Shown here: piece after piece, positions 1-7,707 of the stretch | How the letters are laid out: every line of letters starts with the position of its first letter | Position numbering within the stretch: the first letter of the stretch is position 1 | NCBI GenBank assembly: GCA_016286075.1 | Contig: JAEERZ010000018.1 | Location: 1-17,338 of the forward strand | Direction of reading: 5' to 3' | DNA: 17,338 nt | From: Selenomonadaceae bacterium | Lineage (GTDB): Bacteria; Bacillota; Negativicutes; Selenomonadales; Selenomonadaceae | Notes under the pieces: model-generated | What the model saw: only the letters and a program-made list of their open reading frames with translations | Told to the model about the DNA's origin: nothing | Database searches by the model: none | Made by a program: the position numbers and the translations under genes

Positions 1-65
1 CCGAAAAACACGATTCTTTTGCTTTCCCGCAGGATTTCCACCAATTTTTGAAGCTCGTCCGTCAT
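1..65 (-). CDS. Sir2-family NAD-dependent protein deacetylase, N-terminal fragment
   Basis: Only the first 21 codons are inside the window. The visible peptide starts MTDELQKLVEIL and runs to RIVFF, which matches the helix and first beta strand just before the GAGxS NAD-binding motif of Sir2/CobB deacetylases. That motif would lie beyond the edge. These enzymes remove acyl groups from lysines while consuming NAD+. I chose the ATG at 63-65 because a GGGAGGGG ribosome site sits just upstream. An in-frame ATG at 81-83 would add six residues (MGGATD) but would put the start inside that site. The gene starts 21 bases after the tsaD stop, so the two are probably cotranscribed. The identification rests on a short stretch and could be wrong. 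Confidence 0.6.
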   Translation of the reverse strand, partial: MTDELQKLVEILRESKRIVFF

Positions 66-86
66 ATCCGTCGCCCCTCCCATTTT

Positions 87-1124
87 TTACGCTTCCACGC
101 TTTGCAACGAAAGCCCCGGCACGGCGTTCAACCGAAGATCGGAAAAAAGCCCTGCCCGCGACTGGTAGTACCCACGGCAGGCAATCATCGCCGCATTGTC
201 CGTACAAAGAATCTTGTCGGGATAATAAAAACGGATTCCATGTTCCGCCGACGCCTCGCGCAGCCTATGCTCTAAGGCGCTGTTCGCCGCAACGCCTCCC
301 GCCAATACCAGCGTATCGAGCTTTGTTTCCGAAAGCGCCTCCAGCGATTTCTGCACCAGCACTTCGATGACCGCCTTTTGGAACGAAGCCGCCACGTCCG
401 CCTTATTCACCGCAATGCGTTTCATTTGCATCTCGTTCAGGTAATTCAATACCGCGGATTTCAGGCCGCTGAAGCTGAATTCGTAATTTCCCTTTTCCCG
501 AAGCGCCCGCGGGAAATCCACGGCGTTCTCATCGCCCTCCGCCGCCAGCCTATCAATCTCCGGACCTCCGGGATACGGCAGTCCCATGACGCGGGCAATC
601 TTGTCGAAGGCTTCTCCGGCGGCGTCATCCCGCGTCTGTCCCATCAGCAGGAAATGATTGTATCCGACGACGTGAATCAACGCCGTATGTCCGCCCGAAA
701 CCACCAGCGCCATAAACGGAGGTTCCAGTTCCTTATGGCTCAAAAAATTCGCGAAAATGTGGCCTTCCAAATGGTTGACGCCAATCAACGGCACGTTTCG
801 AGCAAACGCCAACGCCTTCGCCGCTGAAACGCCGACCAGAAGCGCCCCGACGAGACCGGGCCCATACGTCACGGCAACCTGATCTACGTCGGACAAGGCA
901 ACCTCCGCTTTCTGGAGCGCTTCATCGATTACGGGCATTACGTTCACAATATGACGCCTTGAAGCAATCTCCGGTACCACGCCGCCATATTTTCTGTGCA
1001 GCGGAATCTGCGTAGATATTACGTTTGATAAAAGTTCCCGCCCGTCGCGGAGCACAGCCGCCGCAGTTTCGTCGCAGCTCGACTCGATACCGAGCGTCAA
1101 TATATGCTTTCCCGAATCCGGCAA
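87..1124 (-). CDS. tsaD: tRNA N6-adenosine threonylcarbamoyltransferase TsaD
   Basis: TsaD transfers threonylcarbamoyl from TC-AMP to A37 of ANN-decoding tRNAs, working in the cytoplasm with TsaB and TsaE. The ASKHA-fold signatures are clear: GIESSCDET near the N-terminus, the metal-binding HLEGH at about residues 118-122, VVSGGHT, the LPYPGGPEID loop, FSFSGLKSAV, and the C-terminal GGVAAN and CTDNAAMIA segments. At about 345 residues it has the usual length and looks intact. The frame also opens at GTG (1134-1136), but that codon abuts the only good ribosome site (AAAAAGG). The TTG at 1122-1124 is spaced correctly, so I place the start there; this is an inference. The gene is transcribed divergently from the AI-2E transporter gene and is followed closely by the Sir2-like gene. 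Confidence 0.96.
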   Translation of the reverse strand: MPDSGKHILTLGIESSCDETAAAVLRDGRELLSNVISTQIPLHRKYGGVVPEIASRRHIVNVMPVIDEALQKAEVALSDVDQVAVTYGPGLVGALLVGVSAAKALAFARNVPLIGVNHLEGHIFANFLSHKELEPPFMALVVSGGHTALIHVVGYNHFLLMGQTRDDAAGEAFDKIARVMGLPYPGGPEIDRLAAEGDENAVDFPRALREKGNYEFSFSGLKSAVLNYLNEMQMKRIAVNKADVAASFQKAVIEVLVQKSLEALSETKLDTLVLAGGVAANSALEHRLREASAEHGIRFYYPDKILCTDNAAMIACRGYYQSRAGLFSDLRLNAVPGLSLQSVEA

Positions 1125-1157
1125 AATACAACACACCTTTTTCTATATTCCGCCTTT

Positions 1158-1186
1158 ATCATAACAAAGTAACTTCACGACGGCAA
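1158..1186 (-). promoter_or_regulatory. Probable promoter of tsaD
   Basis: Read on the minus strand, TTGCCG (1181-1186) and TATGAT (1158-1163) are separated by exactly 17 bases. This matches 4/6 and 5/6 positions of the housekeeping -35 and -10 boxes. Transcription would begin near 1151, giving a leader of about 27 nt before the TTG start of tsaD. This is a sequence match only. Confidence 0.55.
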
Positions 1187-1236
1187 CACCTTTCCGCATC
1201 CAAAGGAATGTCTGCCGGTTAAAATCCAGCTTCCTA

Positions 1237-1266
1237 TGGACAAATCCCGGGCCGCGCGTCTATAAT
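1237..1266 (+). promoter_or_regulatory. Probable promoter of the AI-2E family gene
   Basis: TGGACA (1237-1242) and a perfect TATAAT (1261-1266) are separated by 18 bases on the plus strand. The expected start is near 1273, about 27 nt before the ATG at 1300, with an AAAGGGGG ribosome site between them. It is back to back with the tsaD promoter, with about 50 bases between the two -35 boxes. Confidence 0.65.
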
Positions 1267-1299
1267 AGGAGAGCAGAAACACAAAGGGGGCTTTTATCT

Positions 1300-2322
1300 A
1301 TGTGGGCGACCCACAAAACTTCTATACTGCTCGGCATCAGCTTCATCCTGCTGCTGGGCTCGTTTTGGCTGTTGCCGCAGCTCGCCTTTGTCGTATTTAT
1401 CGCATTGCTTCTTCATCTTTTACTGTGTCCGATGGTCGACTATCTGCATCGGCACCGGATGATCCCGCGCGGCCTCGCCGCCGCCATAACGCTGATTCTT
1501 TTCCTCATCGCCGTCACGGTCCTGTTTACCGTGCTGTCGACGCCGCTGGCGCGCTCCGCGCAGAAATTCTCGCAGGACCTTCCGGCATTGACAGAAAGCA
1601 TGCGCGACCTGTTCGCCTCCTATCCGGCCATCGCCCAAGAGGTCGACAAATTTTGGCGGGAACTCGCATCTTTCGGTATCGACGCCCTTCGTTCCTCTTT
1701 GGACGTATTGTTCTCGTTTTTCTCAAAAATCTTCGACGTCGTCATCATTCTGTTCTCTGCATTTTACCTGCTCAAGGACGGCCGCGAGATTGAAGAATGG
1801 ATCACGCGCCTCTTTCCGAAAAAAGATCATCTGCGTGTTTTTAAACTCTTCGACCGCATTTTGCTGTCGCTCCATACATACATTTGCAGTCAGATCGCCA
1901 TTTGCCTCCTGATGGGAACCGTCGTGTTCCTTTACTTCACCGCCCGCGATATTCCTTACGCGGTAGTCTTCGCCGTGCTTTCCGGCGTCAGCGAGTTCAT
2001 TCCCGTCATCGGCCCGACTATCGCCGCCCTGTTCGGCGTGTCCGTTGCCGCAACCATCTCGCTTTGGATGGCAGCGCAGACGCTTTTCTTCTATCTGCTG
2101 ATTACGCAGGCCAATCACAACATCATCTATCCCACTCTGATTGGAAAATCCCTGCATCTGCACCCGATCGCCATCTTGCTCGGCTTGCTCCTCGGCGGCT
2201 GTCTCCTCGACGCGCCGGGCATGTTCCTCGCCGTGCCGCTGATGGTCATCATACGCCTCGTCATTGAGGACATTTACCGCGACGCGGAGGATGCGGAGCA
2301 ACCGCCTCCTCCCATAGAATAA
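1300..2322 (+). CDS. AI-2E family (PerM/YdbI-type) membrane transporter
   Basis: This 340-residue integral membrane protein belongs to the AI-2E transporter (UPF0118) family. Members include exporters of autoinducer-2 (TqsA) and Na+/H+ antiporters, so the substrate cannot be read from sequence. Hydrophobic segments are visible at roughly residues 8-43, 58-80, 135-158, 195-245, 250-272 and 285-325. A soluble stretch lies at about 85-135, as is usual in the family. Family-typical pieces include the SAFYLLKDG segment, SEFIPVIGPTIAAL in the middle and the C-terminal LLGGCLLDAPGMFLAVPLM segment. The start is set by AAAGGGGG 8-10 bases upstream. It is monocistronic: its own promoter lies upstream and a bidirectional terminator shared with tyrS lies downstream. 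It is the only plus-strand gene in the window. Confidence 0.9.
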   Translation: MWATHKTSILLGISFILLLGSFWLLPQLAFVVFIALLLHLLLCPMVDYLHRHRMIPRGLAAAITLILFLIAVTVLFTVLSTPLARSAQKFSQDLPALTESMRDLFASYPAIAQEVDKFWRELASFGIDALRSSLDVLFSFFSKIFDVVIILFSAFYLLKDGREIEEWITRLFPKKDHLRVFKLFDRILLSLHTYICSQIAICLLMGTVVFLYFTARDIPYAVVFAVLSGVSEFIPVIGPTIAALFGVSVAATISLWMAAQTLFFYLLITQANHNIIYPTLIGKSLHLHPIAILLGLLLGGCLLDAPGMFLAVPLMVIIRLVIEDIYRDAEDAEQPPPPIE

Positions 2323-2334
2323 GCGCATACGCAT

Positions 2335-2386
2335 AAAAGAACGCCTCCCCGTAAAATCCATCGGATTTTAGGAGAGGCGTTCTTTT
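2335..2386. terminator. Bidirectional terminator between the AI-2E gene and tyrS
   Basis: AAAAGAACGCCTC (2335-2347) pairs perfectly with GAGGCGTTCTTTT (2374-2386). Inside it, TAAAATCC (2352-2359) pairs with GGATTTTA (2363-2370) around an ATC loop, with a small internal loop between the two stems. T-runs follow the hairpin on both strands, so it should stop both the plus-strand transporter transcript and the minus-strand tyrS transcript. It lies directly against the tyrS stop codon. Confidence 0.9.
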
Positions 2387-3613
2387 CTATTGTACCAGCG
2401 TCAGCCGCACATAAGTCTTTTTCCCTTTCCTCACGATAGCGGAGCCGTCCTTGAAATCCTCCTCGGTCAGCTTGCGCTCGATATCCGAGACGCGCTCGTC
2501 GTTCAGCGAGAGACCGTTCTGCTGGACGAGACGTTTCCCCTCGCCCTTCGAGGCTACGACGCCTGTTTTCGCCAGCACGTCGAGGAGACGCGCACCCATA
2601 TCCGACGCGGCAACTTCTGCCGTCGGCATAGAATCCGTATCGCCCGCGCCGCCGAAAAGCGCTTCCGCCGCCGCTTTCGCTTTTTCCGCCTCGGCTTCGC
2701 CGTGAACGAGCCGCGTAACCTCGTAAGCAAGGATTTTTTTCGCGTCGTTCATGCGCTCGTCGCGATGCTCGGTAAGTCGGTGCACCTCGTCCATCGGCAG
2801 GAAGGTCAGCCGTGCGAGGCATTTTTCCACGTCGCCGTCGTCGACATTTCGCCAGTATTGGTAAAAGTCATAGGGCGAAGTCTTCTCCGCGTCGAGCCAA
2901 AGAGCGCCCGAAGCAGTCTTTCCCATCTTCTTGCCGTCGCTCTTCGTCAGGAGCGAAAGCGTCAGACCGTAGGCGGCGCGCCCCTCCCGACGACGAATCA
3001 GCTCCACTCCCGCAATGATATTCGACCATTGATCGTCGCCGCCCATTTGAATCACGCAACCGTAGCGACGATTCAATTCCATGAAATCATAGGCCTGCAT
3101 CGTCATATAGTTGAACTCAAGGAACGTAAGACCCTGCTCCATACGGTTCTTGTAGCACTCCGCCGCCAGCATTCGATTGACCGAAAAACAGGCGCCCACG
3201 TCCCGCAAAAATTCAATGTGATTGAGCTTACGCAGCCATTCTCCGTTATTGACCATCAGCGCCTTTCCGTCCGAAAAGTCGATGAAACGCGCCATCTGTA
3301 CTTTGAACCGCTCGCAGTTCGCCTCAATCTCCTCGTCGGTCATTACGCGGCGCATATCGGTGCGCCCCGACGGGTCGCCGACAGTGCCGGTCCCTCCGCC
3401 CACAAGACAGATCGGCCGATGACCGGCTTTCTGAAGTCGAGCCATGGCCATCAACGCAAGGAAATGGCCGACGTGCAAACTGTCCGCCGTCGGATCGAAG
3501 CCTATGTAAAACGTAATTCTTTCTTCGGAAAGGAGTTTCTTGACCTCCTCCTCGTTCGTACATTGCGCAATATAGCCGCGTTCTTTCAATTCATCCCATA
3601 CGTTTAACGGCAT
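2387..3613 (-). CDS. tyrS: Tyrosyl-tRNA synthetase
   Basis: This cytoplasmic class I synthetase charges tRNA-Tyr. The 408 residues are full length. The Rossmann-fold HIGH equivalent is HVGH at residues 47-50 after YIGFDPTADSL. The tyrosine pocket motifs QAYDF (173-177) and GGDDQW (191-196) follow. The KMSKS-type loop is KKMGKT at 228-233, and an S4 RNA-binding domain fills about residues 342-408. The ATG is preceded by GGAAGGAG at good spacing. The gene lies 54 bases downstream of the PBP gene with no visible terminator between, so it is probably cotranscribed with it. Many Firmicute tyrS genes carry a tRNA-sensing T-box leader; there is no room for one here. Confidence 0.97.
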   Translation of the reverse strand: MPLNVWDELKERGYIAQCTNEEEVKKLLSEERITFYIGFDPTADSLHVGHFLALMAMARLQKAGHRPICLVGGGTGTVGDPSGRTDMRRVMTDEEIEANCERFKVQMARFIDFSDGKALMVNNGEWLRKLNHIEFLRDVGACFSVNRMLAAECYKNRMEQGLTFLEFNYMTMQAYDFMELNRRYGCVIQMGGDDQWSNIIAGVELIRRREGRAAYGLTLSLLTKSDGKKMGKTASGALWLDAEKTSPYDFYQYWRNVDDGDVEKCLARLTFLPMDEVHRLTEHRDERMNDAKKILAYEVTRLVHGEAEAEKAKAAAEALFGGAGDTDSMPTAEVAASDMGARLLDVLAKTGVVASKGEGKRLVQQNGLSLNDERVSDIERKLTEEDFKDGSAIVRKGKKTYVRLTLVQ

Positions 3614-3667
3614 CCAAATAACTCCTTCCGCCCCGCTGTACGAAGCGTTTTTTCAAATTGCACTCTC

Positions 3668-5890
3668 TTATCGCCCTTTGCCCATACCGCCTGACATGCT
3701 CGGCGAAGTGGAGGGCCCGCCAACCGTCGGACTCGTCGGAGGCGGCGCCGGCGTCGGTTCCGTCTCAGGCTCCGGAGTCCGTTCAGCAGGCGCTGTGTTC
3801 TCGGATTTCCCGCCCGTCGAAGGACGCGTCGGCGAAGCCGGCGGTTGCGTCGTCTCTCGTTTCGGCGTTTCTTCGTTCTTGGGCGTCGCCGGTCGAAGCG
3901 GCTGTTGCGTTGTATTTCTTTGATTATCCTGTTTCTGATCCTTTTTCTGGTTCGGTCTCGTCGTTTTACCGTCCTCTTTCAGTTCGTCCATAGCGTCGCT
4001 CCGATAACTCGTACCTGGCTCAAACTGACGAACCGGCATATTCGCCGTCGCTTTCTCCATGAACGCCTGCCAAACGGAAGCAGGCAGATTGCCGCCGGTC
4101 ATGCCGTCAAGATCGCTGTTGTCGTCGCAGCCGATCCACACGCCCGCTACGAGGTCGGTAGTGTAACCGACGAACCACGCGTCGCAATAATCGCTGGTCG
4201 TCCCCGTCTTGCCTGCCGCGGGACGGTCGATAGCCGCGCCCGTGCCCGTACCGCGAGCAATGACGCCCTGCAGCATGGACGTCAAATCGTTCGCGCTGGC
4301 CTCGCTGATGACATTCTTCTGCTTCGGCTTCGCCTGTTCCAAGACTTTTCCGTTGCGATCGAGCACCTTGATGATCGCCGTCGGTTCGACGTGAATCCCT
4401 TGATTCGCAAAAGTGCCGTATGCGCTGGTCAGCTCCAGAGGCGTCACGCCACGCGTCAGTCCGCCGAGAGAGGTGGCGAGACCGCGATCGTTCGTCGGCC
4501 CGTCCAGTACGAAGGTCGAGACTCCCATTTCCTGCGCGTAATAAATCGGCTTGTCCATACCGATCTTCTGCGCAATCTTAACCGTCGGCACGTTCAGCGA
4601 CTGCTCCGCCACATAACGGAGCGTCACTTTTCCGTTGAAATTCCGGTTGTAGTTCATCGGTTCCCAGTCTCCGACCATGATCGGGCTGTCCTCGATGATC
4701 GTATTCGGCGTAAACCGGTTCTCCAGCGCCGCCGCGAATACAAAGGGTTTGAAAGCCGAACCCGGCTGCCGTTCCGCCATCGTCGCGCGGTTGAATTGAT
4801 CCGTGCCGCGGCCGCCCACCATCGCCTTAATCTGTCCGGTATGCGGATCGATGGCCACCAGCGCGCCCTGAGGCTGCGCCAAGCCGTTCTTATCGGTCTC
4901 AAATGTCGGGAGCATCTTCATGGCCGCTTCTGCAGCCCGCTGCATATCCATGTCGATGGTCGTATAAATCTTGAGCCCGCTCTTGTAGACAGCGTCCGCG
5001 CCGTACTTGTCAATCAGGCCCTGTACTACATAATCGATGAAATATGCAGCCTCCGTCACTCCTCCCGCTTGCGGTCGGGCAAGCTTCAGGTCTTCCTTTT
5101 TCAAACGGCTTGCTTCGGAATCGCTGATATAATGGTATTTCGCCATTTGCTCCAGCACCGTTGCGCGACGCGCCCGTGCCGCTTCCAAATTATTAAAGGG
5201 CGAATAATAATTCGGGCTTTTGGGAATGCCTGCCAGCATAGCGCACTCGTTCAGCGTCAGCGCGCTGACGTCCTTGCCGAAATACGTCTTCGCCGCGGCT
5301 TCGACGCCGTAAGCGCCCTGCCCGAAATAGATTTGGTTCAGATAGAACTCTAAAATCTCTTGTTTCGTATACTCGCGCTCCAGTTGCAGCGCAAGAAACA
5401 TCTCCTGTATTTTACGTTTTATGGTGCGCTCAGGCGTCAGATAGGCGTTCTTCGCCAGCTGCTGCGTAATGGTCGAACCGCCCTCGGAAACCTCGCCTCC
5501 TGAAATATTGGCCCAAAGAGCGCGCAAGATGCCGCGGGGATCGATACCCGCATGCTCATAAAAACGCGCGTCCTCCACCGCGATAAAAGCGTTCTGAAGG
5601 TCTTTCGGTATTTTGGCGATTTTGACAGGCATACGATTTTCCGTAGCATGTATATTCGCAATCTCATTTCCGTTGATATCATATATCTGGGACGACGCTG
5701 AAGGCGTAAGATCCTCTGCCAGATTCGGCCTTGTATTCATGCTTGCCGTCAAAAACCCGCAGCCGATGCCGGTGAGCATCACTAAGACCACGAGTAAGAA
5801 ACCGCCGAGAATCCGCCAAAAAGTACCGCCGCTCTTCTTGGATGAGCGGGATCTTCTGCTATTCGTCGTCTTCGCCGGTTGCTTTGCCAT
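3668..5890 (-). CDS. Class A penicillin-binding protein (PBP1A-type, bifunctional)
   Basis: This envelope enzyme polymerises lipid II and cross-links the stem peptides. Of its 740 residues, about 1-23 are a basic cytoplasmic tail and 24-49 a single membrane anchor. The GT51 glycosyltransferase domain carries EDARFYEHAGID (catalytic Glu106), GGSTITQQL and the YLNQIYFGQGAYG segment. The transpeptidase carries the full penicillin-binding set: SAFK at 378-381, SLN at 431-433 and KTGT from 561. From about residue 625 to the end the protein is a Lys/Gln- then Pro/Thr/Ser/Glu-rich tail, probably disordered and extracytoplasmic. The ATG follows GAGGAGG. A consensus promoter lies about 75 bases upstream and tyrS follows. 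The symbol pbpA, ponA or mrcA would depend on the genome, so I leave it blank. Confidence 0.95.
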   Translation of the reverse strand: MAKQPAKTTNSRRSRSSKKSGGTFWRILGGFLLVVLVMLTGIGCGFLTASMNTRPNLAEDLTPSASSQIYDINGNEIANIHATENRMPVKIAKIPKDLQNAFIAVEDARFYEHAGIDPRGILRALWANISGGEVSEGGSTITQQLAKNAYLTPERTIKRKIQEMFLALQLEREYTKQEILEFYLNQIYFGQGAYGVEAAAKTYFGKDVSALTLNECAMLAGIPKSPNYYSPFNNLEAARARRATVLEQMAKYHYISDSEASRLKKEDLKLARPQAGGVTEAAYFIDYVVQGLIDKYGADAVYKSGLKIYTTIDMDMQRAAEAAMKMLPTFETDKNGLAQPQGALVAIDPHTGQIKAMVGGRGTDQFNRATMAERQPGSAFKPFVFAAALENRFTPNTIIEDSPIMVGDWEPMNYNRNFNGKVTLRYVAEQSLNVPTVKIAQKIGMDKPIYYAQEMGVSTFVLDGPTNDRGLATSLGGLTRGVTPLELTSAYGTFANQGIHVEPTAIIKVLDRNGKVLEQAKPKQKNVISEASANDLTSMLQGVIARGTGTGAAIDRPAAGKTGTTSDYCDAWFVGYTTDLVAGVWIGCDDNSDLDGMTGGNLPASVWQAFMEKATANMPVRQFEPGTSYRSDAMDELKEDGKTTRPNQKKDQKQDNQRNTTQQPLRPATPKNEETPKRETTQPPASPTRPSTGGKSENTAPAERTPEPETEPTPAPPPTSPTVGGPSTSPSMSGGMGKGR

Positions 5891-5964
5891 GAAAAACCTC
5901 CTCTGCCTAATTCAGGCAAGATACTTGCGCTTACCAACCAATGACATAAAAATCCATAATAAAG

Positions 5965-5993
5965 ATTCTAAGCCTTATTCCCTTTTCTGTCAA
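5965..5993 (-). promoter_or_regulatory. Strong promoter of the PBP-tyrS unit
   Basis: On the minus strand a perfect TTGACA (5988-5993) is followed after exactly 17 bases by TAGAAT (5965-5970). Initiation is expected near 5958, about 68 nt before the PBP ATG. It lies just downstream of the ddh terminator, which supports a new transcription unit here. Confidence 0.8.
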
Positions 5994-6005
5994 ATTGCGC
6001 GAAAT

Positions 6006-6044
6006 AAAAAAACGGCGTGGGATTTGATTTCCCATGCCGTTTTT
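6006..6044 (-). terminator. Intrinsic terminator after ddh
   Basis: AAAAACGGCGTGGGA (6008-6022) pairs with TCCCATGCCGTTTTT (6030-6044) across a 7-base loop, with a single G-T wobble. On the minus strand the hairpin is followed by seven Ts. It begins 13 bases after the ddh stop. The A/T symmetry could let it act in both directions, but no plus-strand gene leads into it. Confidence 0.88.
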
Positions 6045-6057
6045 ACGCTATGTCCGT

Positions 6058-7044
6058 TTACAGCAGCGACGCGCGAAGCTCCTCGCCCGTCTTCGGCGAG
6101 AGATACGCGGGCGGGACGTCGAGGACGGTCTTCGCGCCCTTCTGCCCCTCCGCCGCCATACGATGCGCGGCCCGCGCATAAGCGACGAGAACGCTGGCCG
6201 TGAATTCGGGATTGGAGTCAAGCTTCAGACTGAACTCCACGACGTGCTTGTGCGCGCCGTTCTCTCCGGTCGCGCCCGAACGGATTACAAAACCGCCGTG
6301 AGCAAGGCCGCCGTGCTTTTCATTGAATTCCTTTTCGTCGATGAAATGGACGGTGGTGTCGTAGTCGGCGAAATAATTCGGCATCGTTACAATTTCCTTT
6401 TCGATGCGCGCTTTATCCGCGCCCTCTTCCGCCACGACGAAGCATTCCCGCGTGTGTTTTTCCCGCGTCGAAAGCGACGGATTCTTGCCCGAACGTACCG
6501 CATCCAGCGCGCTTTCCACCGGAACCGTGTATTGCTTCGCATTTTTTACGCCTTCGATGCGACGGATGGCGTCGGAATGTCCCTGGCTGACGCCGCGCCC
6601 CCAAAAGGTATAATCCTTGCCGCTCGGCAAAATCGCGCTTGCGTAAGCGCGGTTCAGCGAAAAGAGCCCCGGATCCCAGCCGACGGAAATGATCGCGGTC
6701 TTGCCGCCCGACTTTGCCGCCGCGTCCACAGCCGCAAAATGCTCGGGAATGCGCGCGTGCGTGTCAAAACTGTCGATGACATTAAACGTCTTTGCATACT
6801 GCGGCGTCTGCACCGGCAGATCGGTGGCGCTGCCGCCGCATAAAATCAATACGTCGATCTTGTCCTTCCATTTTTCAATGTCGTTTACCGATACGACGGG
6901 GACGTCCTTTCTGCGAATCTTTAACGCAGACGGATCTCGACGCGTAAATACCGCAGCAAGTTCCATATCCTCGCACGCGTCCACTGCGTACTCAACGCCG
7001 CGGCCAAGATTTCCATACCCTAAGATTCCGATTTTGATGCTCAT
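6058..7044 (-). CDS. ddh: meso-Diaminopimelate D-dehydrogenase
   Basis: Ddh makes meso-2,6-diaminopimelate in one NADPH-dependent step from tetrahydrodipicolinate and ammonia, bypassing the acylated branches of lysine synthesis. The product feeds peptidoglycan and lysine. The 328-residue length matches characterised enzymes (about 320-326). An N-terminal Rossmann motif GILGYGNLGRG is followed by CGGSATDLP (69-77), FDTH (93-96), GWDPG (122-126), the substrate-loop WGRGVSQGHSD (148-158) and HTRECFVV (197-204), all typical of the family. The ATG has GGGAGTGG upstream. It lies 19 bases after the HD-domain gene and ends at a strong terminator, so it is the last gene of a two-gene unit. Ddh is patchily distributed among bacteria. 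Nothing in the sequence shows whether another DAP pathway coexists. Confidence 0.95.
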   Translation of the reverse strand: MSIKIGILGYGNLGRGVEYAVDACEDMELAAVFTRRDPSALKIRRKDVPVVSVNDIEKWKDKIDVLILCGGSATDLPVQTPQYAKTFNVIDSFDTHARIPEHFAAVDAAAKSGGKTAIISVGWDPGLFSLNRAYASAILPSGKDYTFWGRGVSQGHSDAIRRIEGVKNAKQYTVPVESALDAVRSGKNPSLSTREKHTRECFVVAEEGADKARIEKEIVTMPNYFADYDTTVHFIDEKEFNEKHGGLAHGGFVIRSGATGENGAHKHVVEFSLKLDSNPEFTASVLVAYARAAHRMAAEGQKGAKTVLDVPPAYLSPKTGEELRASLL

Positions 7045-7063
7045 TGTTCCACTCCCGCTTTCT

Positions 7064-7630
7064 TTATTTTCCCAAATCCAATTCAGCCTCGTGGGCCTGC
7101 ATGCCTTTAATGCAATATTCCATCACGACGCCGATGTCAAGCCCGAGCTTTTCGACGCCGTCTTTGATAAGATCGCGGTCGCATTTTGCCGCAAATCGTT
7201 TATCCTTGAATTTCTTTTTCAGGCTTTTGACTTCCATTCCAGCCATGCCCTCAGGACGCATCAGCGCATAGGCATGAACGATACCCGTCAGCTCATCGAC
7301 GGCGAACAGGCTTTTTTCCAGATCCGTTTCCGGCGGTTTCTCGTCGGTAACAAGACCATAACCGTGCGATATTATCGACCGGATATCTTCCTCATCGACT
7401 CCTTCCGGTTCCAAAAGCTCCCGCACATGACGGCAGTGTTCGTTCGGATATTTTTCATAATCCACGTCATGGAGCCATCCGATGGCTGCCCAATGCTCCG
7501 CGTCCGCGCCAAAATGCTCGGCCAGTGCGCCCATCGCCGCACTGACGGCCGCCGCATGCGTAAAAAGATGAGCTTCCGTAGTATGCTTTGCCAAAATCTC
7601 CTTTGCTTTCGCCAATGTCAATGCACTCAA
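7064..7630 (-). CDS. HD-domain metal-dependent phosphohydrolase family protein
   Basis: This small cytoplasmic HD-superfamily protein has about 188 residues. It carries the first His in FTHAAAV, the HD pair in GWLHDVDYEKYP, a further His in ISHGYG and a conserved Asp in AVDELTG, giving the usual H...HD...D metal site. The later KSLKKKFKDKRFA stretch is typical of a widespread uncharacterised clostridial-type family. The substrate is unknown; relatives hydrolyse nucleotides or phosphoesters. The frame stays open to a TTG at 7655-7657, but that codon lies in the T-tract of the rpoC terminator. GGGAGG sits just before TTG codons at 7631-7633 and 7628-7630, so I use 7630. No promoter is visible between the terminator and the start, so expression may depend on read-through or on a promoter inside rpoC. 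Confidence 0.85.
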   Translation of the reverse strand: MSALTLAKAKEILAKHTTEAHLFTHAAAVSAAMGALAEHFGADAEHWAAIGWLHDVDYEKYPNEHCRHVRELLEPEGVDEEDIRSIISHGYGLVTDEKPPETDLEKSLFAVDELTGIVHAYALMRPEGMAGMEVKSLKKKFKDKRFAAKCDRDLIKDGVEKLGLDIGVVMEYCIKGMQAHEAELDLGK

Positions 7631-7655
7631 CAATACCGCCTCCCGTCTCGTTGTC

Positions 7656-7695
7656 AAAAAAACGGTTCGCGGCGAATGACGCGCACGAACCGTTT
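7656..7695 (-). terminator. Intrinsic terminator after rpoC
   Basis: AAACGGTTCG (7660-7669) pairs perfectly with CGAACCGTTT (7686-7695). The 16-base loop between them can form a further short GGCG/CGC stem. On the minus strand the hairpin ends in seven Ts (7656-7662). It lies 12 bases past the rpoC stop and only 25 bases before the HD-domain start. Confidence 0.88.
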
Positions 7696-7707
7696 CTTTT
7701 TTTGTGT

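Noticed and set aside
2335..2386. Inverted repeat as an insertion-sequence end or integration site
   Set aside because: It sits between convergent gene ends with T-runs on both sides, which fits a bidirectional terminator. No transposase or matching end is present.
2390..3607. A 405-codon plus-strand open frame covering almost exactly tyrS
   Set aside because: It mirrors the tyrS frame from end to end and carries no domain signature. It also begins just after the terminator of the plus-strand transporter.
3845..5353. A 502-codon plus-strand open frame opposite the PBP gene
   Set aside because: It is rich in Arg, His and Leu in a pattern typical of reverse-strand shadows and has no recognisable motif. 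The minus-strand PBP has all its catalytic motifs.
7631..7657. TTG at 7657 as start of the HD-domain gene
   Set aside because: It lies inside the T-tract of the rpoC terminator, and the ribosome site is downstream of it.
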